DNA of 64,000 bases from Nocardia sp. NBC_00565 (GCF_036345915.1 NZ_CP107785.1:1736001-1800000); one strand, 5' to 3'. Numbered from the stretch's first letter, positions 49,112-58,186 are shown. Translations and numbers: made by a program. The notes: generated from the letters alone by a model not told the origin.

Positions 49112-50161
49112 TCAGCGGTCGGCGAGGACGGTCAGGGCGCGGTCGACGTCGGTGGTGCTGTTGTAGAGGTGGAACGCGAAGCGGAGGCCGCCGCCGCGCG
49201 CGGAGGCGATGACACCCGCCTCTGCCAGGCGGGGGGCGGCGTCGCCCGCGCCGGGGACTACGACGATGGCCGAATCATTCGGTAGCGGCTGGAAGCCCAA
49301 CTCCGTCAATCCCGTTCGGAATTGGGCGGCGAGTTCGCGGTTGTGCGCGCCGATCTTGTCGACGGTCAATTCCTCGATCAGCGATAGACCCGCCACCGCG
49401 GCGATGACGCCGAGCCAGTCCGGCGTGGTGTCGAAGCGGCGGGCGGTGGTGGGCAGTGCGATCGGTTCGTACAACTCGGCCCACCGGTCGGCGGCGGCGT
49501 ACCAGCCGGGGCCGAGCGGGCGCAGCTCGGCGGCGGCTTCGGGTGCGGCGGCGAAGAATGTGACGCTGCGCGCGCCGATCAGCCACTTGAAGGTGCTGCA
49601 CACCCAGTAGTCCGCATCGGTGAAACGCAGCGGCAGCCAGCTGGCGGCCTGGGTGGCATCGACGAGGAGCCTGGCATCGTTGGCCAGGGTGGCCGCCCGC
49701 AACACCGGCAGATCGGTGATCCGCCCATCCTTGGATTGCACGACGCTCACCGCCACCAGCGCGGTCTCCGGCCGCACCTCCTCGGCCAGTCGTTCCAGTG
49801 GCACGAACCGCACCGCGAGATCGCCTCGGTACACGAACGGCATGGACACCGAGGAGAATTCCCCCTCGGCGAGCAGCACCTCGGCACCCGGCCGCAGCGC
49901 GGCGGCCACTGGCGCGATCATGGTCGAAGCGGTGGCGCCGAGCGCGATATCGTCGGCCGACGCACCCTCGAGCAGTCGGGCGTATCCGGCGCGCAACTCG
50001 GGCACCAGATGATCGTGCGCCATCGGCCCGCCGCGCCCCGACGCCCACTCCGCGTGCTGGGCTCGCAGCGCCGCCAGTGCCCGCGCGGACGGCAGCCCGT
50101 AGGACGCGGTATTGAGATAGGTCGTCTCGGTCGTGAACTCATCGGGCGCAAGCGAAGACAT
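49112..50161 (-). CDS. Class-V aminotransferase-like PLP enzyme
   Basis: A 349-aa protein; ATG 50161 is chosen over a non-sense extension. Fold-type I features: TTYLNTASYGLPSARALAAL at the start, ADDIALGATASTMIAP (PLP phosphate region), LLVDATQAASWLPL (PLP-binding Asp), and STFKWLIGARSVTFF with the Schiff-base Lys. It resembles cysteine-desulfurase/kynureninase-like class V enzymes, but no SufS-type cysteine loop is seen. It follows the SnoaL and SRPBCC genes on the same strand. Confidence 0.85.
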   Translation of the reverse strand: MSSLAPDEFTTETTYLNTASYGLPSARALAALRAQHAEWASGRGGPMAHDHLVPELRAGYARLLEGASADDIALGATASTMIAPVAAALRPGAEVLLAEGEFSSVSMPFVYRGDLAVRFVPLERLAEEVRPETALVAVSVVQSKDGRITDLPVLRAATLANDARLLVDATQAASWLPLRFTDADYWVCSTFKWLIGARSVTFFAAAPEAAAELRPLGPGWYAAADRWAELYEPIALPTTARRFDTTPDWLGVIAAVAGLSLIEELTVDKIGAHNRELAAQFRTGLTELGFQPLPNDSAIVVVPGAGDAAPRLAEAGVIASARGGGLRFAFHLYNSTTDVDRALTVLADR

Positions 50162-50232
50162 ACTCCAACACTCCGCCGGCAACCGCCCCGCGTCGAGTAC
50201 CACCCGGAAAATAGTGGCCCCAGATCCGGCGT

Positions 50233-50646
50233 TCAGTCCGAATGTCGTCGTTCGATGGTCGCTTTCATCACCTGTGCACCGCGCTCGACCCGCGGCCGCA
50301 CCTGTTCGGCGGCGTCGTGGGGCAATACATCGGTGACCCAAACCAGCGTGCTGCGACCGTCTTCGGCATCGAGCACCTGGAAGGTGGCATGGTGGTGTGT
50401 GAGCGGCAATTGGAAGCCCTCGACAGCCGAGTAGGCCAGCCTGCGCGCATCGTCATCGATGGTGACGATGAGTTCGCGAATCACATTGCCGCCGGGCATG
50501 GTCAGGAATCTGGTGTCGCCATCGATACGGGTGTCGACGACATAGTCGGGCAGCAGACGTTCGTGCACGGCGCCGATATCGCGCAGGGCGGCCCACACGT
50601 GCTCCGGACCGACCTCGATCAGAATCTCATGCTGGATGGTGGCCAT
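50233..50646 (-). CDS. SRPBCC-family protein
   Basis: A 137-aa protein from ATG 50646. ATIQHEILIEVGPEHVWAAL, then RELIVTIDDDARRLAYSAVEG and a final helix AAEQVRPRVERGAQVMKATIERR mark the polyketide-cyclase/START-like fold. It lies 23 bases after the SnoaL-like gene and 71 bases before the aminotransferase. Ligand unknown. Confidence 0.8.
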   Translation of the reverse strand: MATIQHEILIEVGPEHVWAALRDIGAVHERLLPDYVVDTRIDGDTRFLTMPGGNVIRELIVTIDDDARRLAYSAVEGFQLPLTHHHATFQVLDAEDGRSTLVWVTDVLPHDAAEQVRPRVERGAQVMKATIERRHSD

Positions 50647-50669
50647 AACGGATCCACCGTATCGGGCGC

Positions 50670-51152
50670 CTATTTCGGGGTCTCGGCTGCCCACATGTTG
50701 GACAGCAGTTGGTAGCTGGGGGTGTCGGCGAGGGATTGCATGGATTCATAGATGCGCTGGTAGCTCGTCGCGGTGATGCGCCAGCGGCCGTCGACGTCGA
50801 GGCGATAGCTGTCGGTGTAGTAACCCGCGCCGCGGATCAGGACGCCGTATTCGGTGGCGATCACGGTGTCCTCGAAAGCCCAAGAGCCCGTTGCGGTCGC
50901 GCCGTCCACGGCGATCTCGGGATGGTTGGCGATATGGGTGGTGACGACGGCGGGGCCGAGGTTCTCGCGCATGAACGCGGTAACGGCGTCACGGCCGTCG
51001 AGGGTCAGCGGTTCGCCCATGGCGTGGGTGCCGTAGCGACCGGCGACGTCGACGGCGAGCGTATCCGCGAAGTCGTCCCACTGTTTGAGATCCAATGTCC
51101 GGAAGTAGCGGTATTTGAGCTGGCGGACGGCTTCGACGGCGGCGAGATCCAT
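50670..51152 (-). CDS. SnoaL-like (NTF2-fold) protein
   Basis: A 160-aa protein; ATG 51152 is preferred because upstream in-frame codons are unlike a protein start. AAVEAVRQLKYRYFRTLDLKQW, YGTHAMGEPLTLDGRDAVTAFM, THIANHPEIAVDG and GYYTDSYRLDVDGRWRITATSYQRIYE are the SnoaL_4 pattern, with His-Asp near the pocket. It is first of a three-gene run with an SRPBCC protein and a PLP enzyme. Confidence 0.82.
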   Translation of the reverse strand: MDLAAVEAVRQLKYRYFRTLDLKQWDDFADTLAVDVAGRYGTHAMGEPLTLDGRDAVTAFMRENLGPAVVTTHIANHPEIAVDGATATGSWAFEDTVIATEYGVLIRGAGYYTDSYRLDVDGRWRITATSYQRIYESMQSLADTPSYQLLSNMWAAETPK

Positions 51153-51196
51153 CCGTTCAGCTTGGCACTCGCGCAGTGGCAAAACAAGAACTTGTT

Positions 51197-51550
51197 CTAG
51201 CTGTCGGATGGGGTGGTCGGCTGTGCGGCGGTCGCCTGTGCGGCGAGGCCGTCCAGGACAGCGATGTGGGCCGGTGGCACCTCGATATTCATGCATACCG
51301 CGCCCGGTCCGGCGGGAGTGAATGTGAAGGTGAAGAAGGCGCAGCAGCTCGATTCGCGGGCCGCGAGATTTTGCGCGGTTGCCGTGGCCGCGGCGTCGAG
51401 CTCAAGTCGCAGCAGGGTCGGCGCCGGGCGCTCGATCTTGCACAGTGCCGTGGCGAACAGAAGTGCGAACTCGCCGACTCGCAACGGCTGTTGCTCGGTG
51501 GGCAGTGTGCACGCTTCCGGTGCCGCCCATATCAAATTCTCGCCGAGCAT
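51197..51550 (-). CDS. Small conserved actinobacterial protein with Cys-Cys motif
   Basis: A 117-aa protein; ATG 51550 has GGAGG 8 bases upstream. Pattern CTLPTEQQPLRVGEFALLFA, then RLELDAAATATAQNLAARESSCCAFFTFTFT and a C-terminal beta strand and helix. The ARESSCCAFF segment recalls small proteins commonly encoded near MerR-type regulators and called arsenic/mercury-associated hypothetical proteins; the paired Cys could bind a metal or thiol. No function is established. Single gene. Confidence 0.65.
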   Translation of the reverse strand: MLGENLIWAAPEACTLPTEQQPLRVGEFALLFATALCKIERPAPTLLRLELDAAATATAQNLAARESSCCAFFTFTFTPAGPGAVCMNIEVPPAHIAVLDGLAAQATAAQPTTPSDS

Positions 51551-51738
51551 TCGGACCACCTCCACGAGGCTGTTGATATATGCCGCAAGGCTAGCGCGGA
51601 ATTCACAATGGGACCAGATTGCCCGCGGAATGCGGGTGTTCGCGCGTGCACATCGGGTATCCGAATGGTGGACGCAGTAGCCGGAGCGCACGACTGCGCC
51701 CCACCGCATCACAAGCTCATCCTGACCAGGAGTCCGCA

Positions 51739-52035
51739 ATGACTGAAGGTCGCACCCGAGGCCACCACCACGACCCGTCCATCGATCAAAAGCTGGCACT
51801 GCGCACCGCCGCGCGCCGATTGGAACGCGAATTCGACGACGTCCCCGATGAAACCGTCGACCAGTGCCTACATTCCGCCTACGACCACGTCGCGGGCCAC
51901 GCCACCATCGACAACTTCCTCCCCTTGCTGGCCGAGCGCTACACCCGCGAATGGCTGCACGCGATGACCGAGGAGGAGCCGACTAACCGCAGCGCCCGGC
52001 TGCCCGCCGTAGTACCTGTTCGGCGTCGCCGCTGA
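51739..52035 (+). CDS. Three-helix-bundle dimerisation domain (DUF3562-like) protein
   Basis: A 98-aa protein with LRTAARRLEREFDDVPDETV, a DQCLHSAYDHVAGHA helix and NFLPLLAERYTREWL helix, the pattern of a small all-helical dimerisation domain often fused to or beside other regulators. The last 53 bases overlap the convergent flavin oxidoreductase gene. Confidence 0.65.
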   Translation: MTEGRTRGHHHDPSIDQKLALRTAARRLEREFDDVPDETVDQCLHSAYDHVAGHATIDNFLPLLAERYTREWLHAMTEEEPTNRSARLPAVVPVRRRR

Positions 52036-52945
52036 TCCGCCCCACGAGGTCGGCGGCCGACTCCAGGCCGTCGATGAGGCCGACGGCCTCACCGGCCCAG
52101 GTCGGCACGTAGTCGACATCGCCGCGCCCGGTCGCGTCGAGATATCGTTGCCGCGCAACCGAATCGGCCGCGAGTTCGGATTCGCGTCCGTGCCATTCAT
52201 CGAGGAAACCGTTGCGCAGTGTGCGGGCGGTGTACTCGGCGGGCCATGCGGAATCGCGCGCGATATCGATGATCCGGTTGCGTTCGGTGTCACCGGCATC
52301 GGCGTCGACGATGGCCTTGGCCTGCGCGGCGGATATCAGAGCTTCGTGCGTGGCCTCGAAACGCGTCCCGATCAGCGCCCCGGCCGCACCGAGTACCAGT
52401 GCGGCGGCGAGCCCGCGACCATCGGCTATTCCACCCGCGGCCAGCACCGGCACCGGCCCGGCCAGGTCCACGACGGCGGGTACGAAGGGCAGCGTGCCGC
52501 GCGTGCCGCCGTGTCCGCCCGCCTCGCCGCCCTGTGCGACCAGAACGTGCGCGCCGGCGTCGAGGGCGCGGGCCGCCTCGTCGGTGGTGGTCACCTGCAC
52601 GAGCAGGCGAATATCCGCCGCCAGCACGGCGTCCGCGTACGGCGTGGGATCGCCGAAGGACAGCATGATCGCCGCCGGGCGGCGCTCGATGATCCGCAGT
52701 ACCGCATCGAGATCGGTCGCCCAGCTCAATAATCCGATGCCCCATGGCTTTTCGGTGCGATCCGCGAGTAACCCGCATTCGCGATCGAGCAGGTCCGGAT
52801 CTCCGCCACCGGCGCCGATCAGGCCGAGTCCGCCGCCCTCGGATACCGCGGCGGCCAACTCACCACCCGCCACCCCGCCCATCGGCGCGAGCATGACGGG
52901 GTGCTCGATGCCGAACATCTCCGTGAGATCAGTACGCAATGCCAT
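51983..52945 (-). CDS. Nitronate monooxygenase-type FMN enzyme
   Basis: A 320-aa TIM-barrel flavoprotein of the 2-nitropropane-dioxygenase family, from ATG 52945. FGIEHPVMLAPMGGVAGGEL (FMN N-terminal motif), GGLGLIGAGGG, VAQGGEAGGHGG (FMN phosphate/His motif), VLAAGGIADGRGLAAALVLGAAG and GTRFEATHEA follow the family order. Relatives oxidise nitronates or are steroid-cluster reductases. It is adjacent to, but not coupled with, the dioxygenase/ksh operon. Confidence 0.87.
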   Translation of the reverse strand: MALRTDLTEMFGIEHPVMLAPMGGVAGGELAAAVSEGGGLGLIGAGGGDPDLLDRECGLLADRTEKPWGIGLLSWATDLDAVLRIIERRPAAIMLSFGDPTPYADAVLAADIRLLVQVTTTDEAARALDAGAHVLVAQGGEAGGHGGTRGTLPFVPAVVDLAGPVPVLAAGGIADGRGLAAALVLGAAGALIGTRFEATHEALISAAQAKAIVDADAGDTERNRIIDIARDSAWPAEYTARTLRNGFLDEWHGRESELAADSVARQRYLDATGRGDVDYVPTWAGEAVGLIDGLESAADLVGRISGDAEQVLRRAAGRCG

Positions 52946-53207
52946 GACCAGCCCCTTCGCCGCATTCGACTGCCGTCCTCGACGATAGTCGCGCGGGTCA
53001 CGGCAGCCGATCAGAGATCCGGACGGACCAGGATCTGCAGGTGATCGTCCGGGCGGCACAGTGCTGCGACGGCCTCGTGACTTCGCTCGGCCCGACCTGG
53101 ACGGTGATGAACGCGCCGGCATCGATGGTGCCGTCGGGGATGCGGTGCAGGGAGTTCACGCCGGTGCCCAGGCGGATGCGCCGAGTCCGCTGGGGGGCGA
53201 GGAAGAA

Positions 53208-54095
53208 TCAGCTTCGATCCCAGTCGTGGCCCCAGTAGCTGTCGGCCGTCATTTCCTCTGCGGTGTAGGTGTTTTCGTCGATGAGCACGCCCTCGGTGCC
53301 GAATTCGAGATCCCAGCCGCCGGGTGTGCGGACATAGAAGGAGATCATCTTGTCGTTGGTGTGTCTGCCGAGCGTCGAGGACACGTGATATCCGGCCTTG
53401 TGCACCCGATCGAGGGCCCGGCCGACATCGTCGAGGCGGTCCACCTCGACCATGATGTGCACCAGCCCGGGGCCCTCGTTGCCGCCGGAGGGGATCAGCG
53501 CGAGGCTGTGATGACGCTGGTTGACGCCGAGGAAGCGGATACGCACCGGGCCGTATTCGGGTGGGGCAGGCAGTCGGAACGCACCGCGCGGCAGGAAGCC
53601 GAGGACGTCGGTGTAGAAGTGGAACACGCCGTCGAGATCGGGAACCGGCAGCACCGCGTGGCCGAGCCCGAGGCCATCGGTGACGAAGCGATTGCCGAAT
53701 TTGCCGACGACCGGGCTGTGGTCCAGGACGGGGCCGTGGAAGATCTCGACGGTGGTGCCGGACGGGTCGACGAAGCTGATGGCCGCCTCGACGCCGCGCT
53801 TGTCCGCCTCGGCGACCGTGAGCGCGGTGACGGCGATTCCAGCCTGCTCCACCGCTTCGAGGGCCTCGGCGAGTGCACGGTGATCGCGGACCTCCCAGCC
53901 GATGGCGCGCACCGTGTCGGTATCGCCCGGCACCAGGACCAGCCGCGCGACGTGCTCGTCCATGCGCAGATAGATGGCGTCCGGATTCGGACCGCTGCCC
54001 TCGGCGAAGCCGATCACGTCGAAGGCGAAGGTGCGCCAGGCATCCGGGTCGCTGACCGCGATCTCGACGTAGCCGAGCGAGCTGATGATTGCCAT
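53208..54095 (-). CDS. hsaC: Extradiol ring-cleavage dioxygenase (HsaC/BphC type)
   Basis: A 295-aa two-domain VOC enzyme that opens catechol-type rings; in steroid degradation it cleaves 3,4-DHSA. ATG 54095 with GAGGAG. The C-terminal domain carries the three iron ligands: GHAVLPVPDLDG (His), LVHIMVEVD (His) and DLEFGTEG (Glu), with RHHSLALIP and a SFYVRTPGG catalytic region. The N-terminal domain lacks ligands, as usual. It starts 7 bases after the kshB stop, in the kshA-small-kshB-hsaC operon. It may be a paralogue acting on a different catechol, so the symbol is tentative. Confidence 0.85.
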   Translation of the reverse strand: MAIISSLGYVEIAVSDPDAWRTFAFDVIGFAEGSGPNPDAIYLRMDEHVARLVLVPGDTDTVRAIGWEVRDHRALAEALEAVEQAGIAVTALTVAEADKRGVEAAISFVDPSGTTVEIFHGPVLDHSPVVGKFGNRFVTDGLGLGHAVLPVPDLDGVFHFYTDVLGFLPRGAFRLPAPPEYGPVRIRFLGVNQRHHSLALIPSGGNEGPGLVHIMVEVDRLDDVGRALDRVHKAGYHVSSTLGRHTNDKMISFYVRTPGGWDLEFGTEGVLIDENTYTAEEMTADSYWGHDWDRS

Positions 54096-54102
54096 GTTCT
54101 CC

Positions 54103-55113
54103 TCATTCATAGGTGACCCGGACCGTGTCGGTGACCGGCACCGCCTGACAGGCCAGCACATAGCCGTCGGCCAGGTCTTCGCGTTCCAGTACTTCGTTGC
54201 GCAGCAGCTTCACTTCGCCGTCGACCACCCGGCAGACGCAGGCACTGCAGGCCCCCTCGCGGCAGGAGTACGGTGCCGCGACACCGCGCGCGAGCAGCAC
54301 ATCGAGTAGTACGCTGCTGCGCGGCCAGGCGAATTCGTGGGTGGCACCGTCGAGTTCGACCTCGACGCCGGCAGTGTCGCCAGTGTCCTCGACCTCGATG
54401 TCGGCGAAGGGATCACCGGCGAGCGACACGAACTTTTCGACGTGCACGCGGCCTCGGTCCATGTCGAGGGCGGCGGCCGCGTCGACGACCGCGTCCATGA
54501 AAGGTGTTGGGCCGCACATGAAAAGCTCGCGATCGGACCAGTTGGCGAGCAGCCCCGTGAGCGTCGGCAGCGACGGCAGACCCTGGACCGATTCGAGCCA
54601 GTGCACCACCACCAGTCGGTCCGGGTACGCGGTGGCGAGTTCGGTCAGTTCATCCGCGAAGATCACCGACTGCTCGTCCCGGTTGGCGTAGATCAGCGTG
54701 CAGCTCCCGCTGCCTTGCGCCAGTGCGGATTTCAGGATCGATATGACCGGGGTGATCCCGCTGCCCGCGGCGAGCAGCAGCAGATCGGTATCCAAGGAGC
54801 TGGGTGTAAAGATACCCGCGGGCGGCAAACTCTCGATGGTTGTGCCAGGACCGGCGTTGTCGCACAACCAGTTCGAGCCGTACCCGCCCGCGGTGCGTTT
54901 GACGGTCACCTTCAGTGGGCTGTCTTCGTGTGGCGCGCTCGACAGCGAATACGAGCGCGCGACCGATCCGGTGCGGTCGCTGGGTATCCGCAACGTCAGG
55001 AACTGCCCGGGCCGATAGGGCAGTGGCTGCCCGGATTCGGCCACCAGCTCGAGCGAGACGGCATCCGATGTTTCGGTGATGGCGCGGACCACGCGCAGTG
55101 CGATGGCGTTCAC
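54103..55113 (-). CDS. kshB: 3-ketosteroid 9-alpha-hydroxylase reductase subunit
   Basis: A 336-aa electron-transfer flavoprotein. GTG 55113 overlaps the preceding small gene by 4 bases (GTGA). FAD domain: RSYSLSSAP (the R-x-Y-S motif), NAD domain LLLAAGSGITPVISIL and FMCGPTPFMDAV, C-terminal plant-type 2Fe-2S with YSCREGACSACVCR and a later LACQAVP. This is the KshB/PaaE order. It passes electrons from NADH to KshA. Being in an operon with kshA makes the pairing firm. Confidence 0.9.
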   Translation of the reverse strand: MNAIALRVVRAITETSDAVSLELVAESGQPLPYRPGQFLTLRIPSDRTGSVARSYSLSSAPHEDSPLKVTVKRTAGGYGSNWLCDNAGPGTTIESLPPAGIFTPSSLDTDLLLLAAGSGITPVISILKSALAQGSGSCTLIYANRDEQSVIFADELTELATAYPDRLVVVHWLESVQGLPSLPTLTGLLANWSDRELFMCGPTPFMDAVVDAAAALDMDRGRVHVEKFVSLAGDPFADIEVEDTGDTAGVEVELDGATHEFAWPRSSVLLDVLLARGVAAPYSCREGACSACVCRVVDGEVKLLRNEVLEREDLADGYVLACQAVPVTDTVRVTYE

Positions 55114-55331
55114 AGCAGATCCCGATCTCGCGTGCTGAGGCCGATAACGCCTGCGGTGACCGCCTTCTCGATGCTGTCGCGTAAGGCGGAACAACCCGGT
55201 ACGGGACCGTTTCGACCGAGTTCCGCGCACCGGGCCCGCGCCGTCGCGGACCACTGCACGCTGGTGTGCGCGGCGCTGAATTTGACTACCGATACCCGGT
55301 TTTCACAGGACTGGCAGGTGACGGCGTCCAT
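55110..55331 (-). CDS. Small Cys-containing protein between kshA and kshB
   Basis: A 73-aa protein starting DAVTCQSCENRVSVVKFSAAHT. Conserved-looking HTSVQW and CxxC (Cys6/Cys9), plus further Cys near residues 37 and 48 (ARCAELG, VPGCSAL). Similar small proteins are found next to ksh genes of other actinobacteria and are sometimes called ferredoxin. Four Cys could bind one Fe-S cluster or zinc, but the spacing is not that of a known ferredoxin. It starts 11 bases after kshA and overlaps kshB by 4 bases, so it is made together with the two hydroxylase subunits. Confidence 0.75.
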   Translation of the reverse strand: MDAVTCQSCENRVSVVKFSAAHTSVQWSATARARCAELGRNGPVPGCSALRDSIEKAVTAGVIGLSTRDRDLL

Positions 55332-55342
55332 CGGCAGTCCGC

Positions 55343-56488
55343 TCAAGCGTCCGCGCGTTGGGCGGCCAAGTTCTCGGCGACTTCGGCCTCCCACGCGGTG
55401 ACCGCGCGAGTGGTGTCGACCTCGAACTCGAAGCGGTCGGTCATCTTCGATTCCACCTCGGCGACATCGGTGTAGAACTGCTCGTACCAGCGCCGCAGCT
55501 GATAGACCGGTCCGTCCTCCTCACACAGCAGCGGATTGTCGATGCGGGTCTTGCGCAGCCAGATCGCCACGTCCTGCTCGAAGCCCTTGCCGAGGCTTTC
55601 GGCGAAACGCACCGCCATGGCCTCGGATTCCTCGGGCGTGCGATCGGCGGCCTTCTTGACGATCGCGCCGTATTGGAGCACGAATTTCGTGGGTGACACC
55701 GGGTAGTGACAGTTGATCAGCACTGCCTCCACACGCAGGTCGCCGGTGGTGCTGACCAGCTCGTCGATCATGTACGACGGACCGAAATAGTGTGCTTCCG
55801 ACTGCAATTCGTTCTTGCCGCCGGTCGCGTACGCGGTCTCGCCCATGATGTCCTGACGCCCGATCGAGGTCATGTACTGACTGGCGATATGGCCCTCGAA
55901 GACATTCTTGAAATAGGTGGGGAAGGCATAGTGCACATAGAAGAAGTGCGCCATGTCGACGACATTGTCGATCACCTCCCGGCAGTTCGCGCCGTCGATG
56001 ACGACCTGCTTCCAGGTCCAGTCGCTCCACTCATCGCTGAACGCGCCCTCGATGCGCGGGATGGTGATGTCCTCGGTCGGCGGATTGCCCTCCGGGTCGT
56101 GCCACACGAACAGCTGCCTGTTCTGCTCGAGGGTGAGCCATGCCTTGGTGCGGGCCAGTGGCGGCACACGCCGCGCGTATGGGATCGACGCACAACGGCC
56201 ATTGCCCCGCCAGCGCCAGTCGTGGAACGGGCAGGCGATGGTGTCGCCCTTGATGGTGCCGTCGCCGAGGTTGCCGCCCATATGCCGGCAGTAGGCGTCG
56301 AGCACATTGAGGGTGCCGTCGGAGCTCGCGAACACCACCAACTCGGTGCCGAACGCGGTGACGGTATGCGGCTTGCCGTCGCGGAAGGTGTCGGCCAGGC
56401 CGAGGCAGTGCCAGCCACGTGCGTAGCGGGCGGGCGGGGTGCCGGTGTCGATCACGCGCACCTCGTCGTCGGTGTTCGCCGTGCTCAT
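55343..56488 (-). CDS. kshA: 3-ketosteroid 9-alpha-hydroxylase oxygenase subunit
   Basis: A 381-aa Rieske oxygenase that hydroxylates C9 of 3-ketosteroids, starting ring B opening. Rieske [2Fe-2S] ligands: YCRHMGG (Cys67, His69) and CPFHDWRW (Cys86, His89). Mononuclear iron: NVVDMAHFFYVHYAFP (H-x4-H) and a later Asp. Normal length and order of KshA. First of the kshA-small-kshB-dioxygenase operon. ATG 56488 with GGAGGATCC. A related Rieske enzyme on another steroid ring position is a possible alternative. Confidence 0.92.
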   Translation of the reverse strand: MSTANTDDEVRVIDTGTPPARYARGWHCLGLADTFRDGKPHTVTAFGTELVVFASSDGTLNVLDAYCRHMGGNLGDGTIKGDTIACPFHDWRWRGNGRCASIPYARRVPPLARTKAWLTLEQNRQLFVWHDPEGNPPTEDITIPRIEGAFSDEWSDWTWKQVVIDGANCREVIDNVVDMAHFFYVHYAFPTYFKNVFEGHIASQYMTSIGRQDIMGETAYATGGKNELQSEAHYFGPSYMIDELVSTTGDLRVEAVLINCHYPVSPTKFVLQYGAIVKKAADRTPEESEAMAVRFAESLGKGFEQDVAIWLRKTRIDNPLLCEEDGPVYQLRRWYEQFYTDVAEVESKMTDRFEFEVDTTRAVTAWEAEVAENLAAQRADA

Positions 56489-56585
56489 GATGTCGGATCC
56501 TCCACGTTCGTTGTCGCTGTCATATCGATGGTTCGACGCGGCATCAGTCGCCGAAAAGACCTGGTCCCACTGATCGGGAGGCCGG

Positions 56586-57062
56586 TCAGACGGTGGTGAG
56601 GCGCTCGAATCCGGACCGATAGAACAGCAGTGGATCGGCGTCGCGGCCCTCGCCCAGTGCGGTGACGCGGCCGATGACGATGGTGTGATCGCCGCCGTCC
56701 AGTTCGCCGCCGAGTTCGCAATCGATCCACGCGATCGACCCGTCCAGCAGCGGTGAACCGTTGGGGGACAGGCGCCAATCCAACCCGTCGAACTTGTCCG
56801 GACCGCTGCGGCCGAGCTGTTTGCACACCGCCTCCTGATCGGCGGCGAGCACGTTGACGCAGAACTTGCCGGCCGCCCGGATCCGGGGCCAAGTGGTGGA
56901 GGTCCGGGCCGGGAACAGGGTCACTGCGGGTGGCTCGAGGGACAGTGCGGAGAAGGACTGGCAGGCGAATCCGACGGGTTCGTCGCCGTCCAGGGCGGTG
57001 ATCGCGGTGACTCCGGTGGCGAATCGGCCGAGGACGGCCTTGAAGTCGAGCACGACGGCCAT
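56586..57062 (-). CDS. hsaB: Flavin reductase (HsaB-like)
   Basis: A 158-aa flavin:NAD(P)H oxidoreductase from ATG 57062. ALGRFATGVTAITAL-type start (VLGRFATGVTAITALDG), CQSFSALSLEPPAVTLFPA and CELGGELDGGDHTIVIGRV are the classic flavin-reductase domain. It would supply reduced FMN to flavin-dependent oxygenases of the pathway (HsaA in the usual steroid pathway, or the LLM enzyme here). Slightly shorter than typical HsaB (about 187 aa). Divergent from the IclR gene, with two copies of the candidate regulon motif in between. Confidence 0.82.
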   Translation of the reverse strand: MAVVLDFKAVLGRFATGVTAITALDGDEPVGFACQSFSALSLEPPAVTLFPARTSTTWPRIRAAGKFCVNVLAADQEAVCKQLGRSGPDKFDGLDWRLSPNGSPLLDGSIAWIDCELGGELDGGDHTIVIGRVTALGEGRDADPLLFYRSGFERLTTV

Positions 57063-57077
57063 GGCGCTCCTAGTTTC

Positions 57078-57092
57078 GATTAGAAATATTCC
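57078..57092. promoter_or_regulatory. Operator-like motif D (flavin reductase promoter)
   Basis: GATTAGAAATATTCC, sharing TAGAAATAT with the site in front of kstD. It lies 16 bases before the flavin-reductase ATG. Confidence 0.45.
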
Positions 57093-57250
57093 GTTTCGCC
57101 ATGAAGGTAAGCGACGCGCTCGGTGGGCTGTCAATCACGGATTCCGGCTACCGAGAAGATCCGTAGCGATCTCCGTAGTTTCCGGGATTCCGGGTTGCCT
57201 GCGTGACGGCACTGTGATTGGGGACACAAGCTGGTATGTCGGAAACGGAC

Positions 57251-57271
57251 ATGCCTAATCGAAATACTTCT
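57251..57271. promoter_or_regulatory. Operator-like motif A (IclR gene promoter)
   Basis: CCTAATCGAAATACTTC, 14 of 17 identical to the kstD-promoter copy. It lies 33 bases before the IclR ATG, suggesting autoregulation. Confidence 0.55.
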
Positions 57272-57303
57272 AAGCTGGACGAGCTACACAATGGAGGTGA
57301 GCC

Positions 57304-58146
57304 ATGACGGTCGAGGTGCTGACCCACTCGGAACCCGAAGAGCTGTTGTCGGGTTCGGGTCGTACGACCGCCCGGCCCGCGCAGCCGCCGGTTTCCATGA
57401 TCGAGCGGATGACGCTGATTCTAGATGCTTTCGACGGTTCGACGCCGACCCTGACGCTGCTCGGGCTGGCGGAACGGACCGGGCTACCCCGGTCCACCGT
57501 GCACCGCATCCTGGACCAGATGATCCGGCTGCGCTGGTTGGCCCACGCTCCCGGCGGCTACCGCCTCGGTATGCGTCCGCTGGAACTCGGCGGACTCGCC
57601 GCCGACCACAACGAGATTCGCGATGTGGTGAGTCCGCTGCTACACGATCTCTGTCAGCGGACCGGCATGGTCGGCCATCTCGGCGTACTCGACGGGCGCG
57701 AGGTGCTGTACCTGGACAAGGCCGGTGGCCGGTTCACCGCGAGCATCCCGACCCGCCTCGGCGGCCGGATGCCCGCGCACAGTACGGCTCTGGGCAAGGC
57801 GCTGCTGGCGTCGCTGGAGCCGAGCATCATCGAGACATCCTTCCGTGACCGGCTGCCGCAGCTGACGCCGCGCACCATTTGCGACCGGGCGGAACTGCAC
57901 CGCGAGTTGACTCGGATCCGGCACCGGCAGGGGGTGGCCGTGGACAATGAGGAGTCGGTAACCGGCATCGCCTGTGTGGCCGTACCCATCCGCGGCCGCG
58001 GTGCCGCCGTCGGCGCACTGTCGCTGTCCGGCCAGATCGGCGGTGACCGAACAGCTTTGGACACCGCCCGCCTGGCGCGAGTGCTCGTCGAGGTCGCCCA
58101 CGAGGCCGCCCGCGCACTCTTCCCCCGCCACACCCGCTGGCGGTAG
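57304..58146 (+). CDS. IclR-family transcriptional regulator
   Basis: A 280-aa regulator with a GGAGGTGAG site. N-terminal 30 residues are unstructured; HTH at 33-85 (ERMTLILDAFDGSTPTLTLL, ERTGLPRSTVHRILDQMIRLRWL). Effector domain with VGHLGVLDGREVLYLDKAGG, HSTALGKALLAS and RQGVAVDNEESVTGIACVAVP, all diagnostic. Divergent from flavin reductase/ksh operon; the best candidate regulator for the shared operator motif. Confidence 0.9.
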   Translation: MTVEVLTHSEPEELLSGSGRTTARPAQPPVSMIERMTLILDAFDGSTPTLTLLGLAERTGLPRSTVHRILDQMIRLRWLAHAPGGYRLGMRPLELGGLAADHNEIRDVVSPLLHDLCQRTGMVGHLGVLDGREVLYLDKAGGRFTASIPTRLGGRMPAHSTALGKALLASLEPSIIETSFRDRLPQLTPRTICDRAELHRELTRIRHRQGVAVDNEESVTGIACVAVPIRGRGAAVGALSLSGQIGGDRTALDTARLARVLVEVAHEAARALFPRHTRWR

Positions 58147-58186
58147 CCCGCGCCCACCGCAGCGCTCCCAGGGATCACACAAAGGT

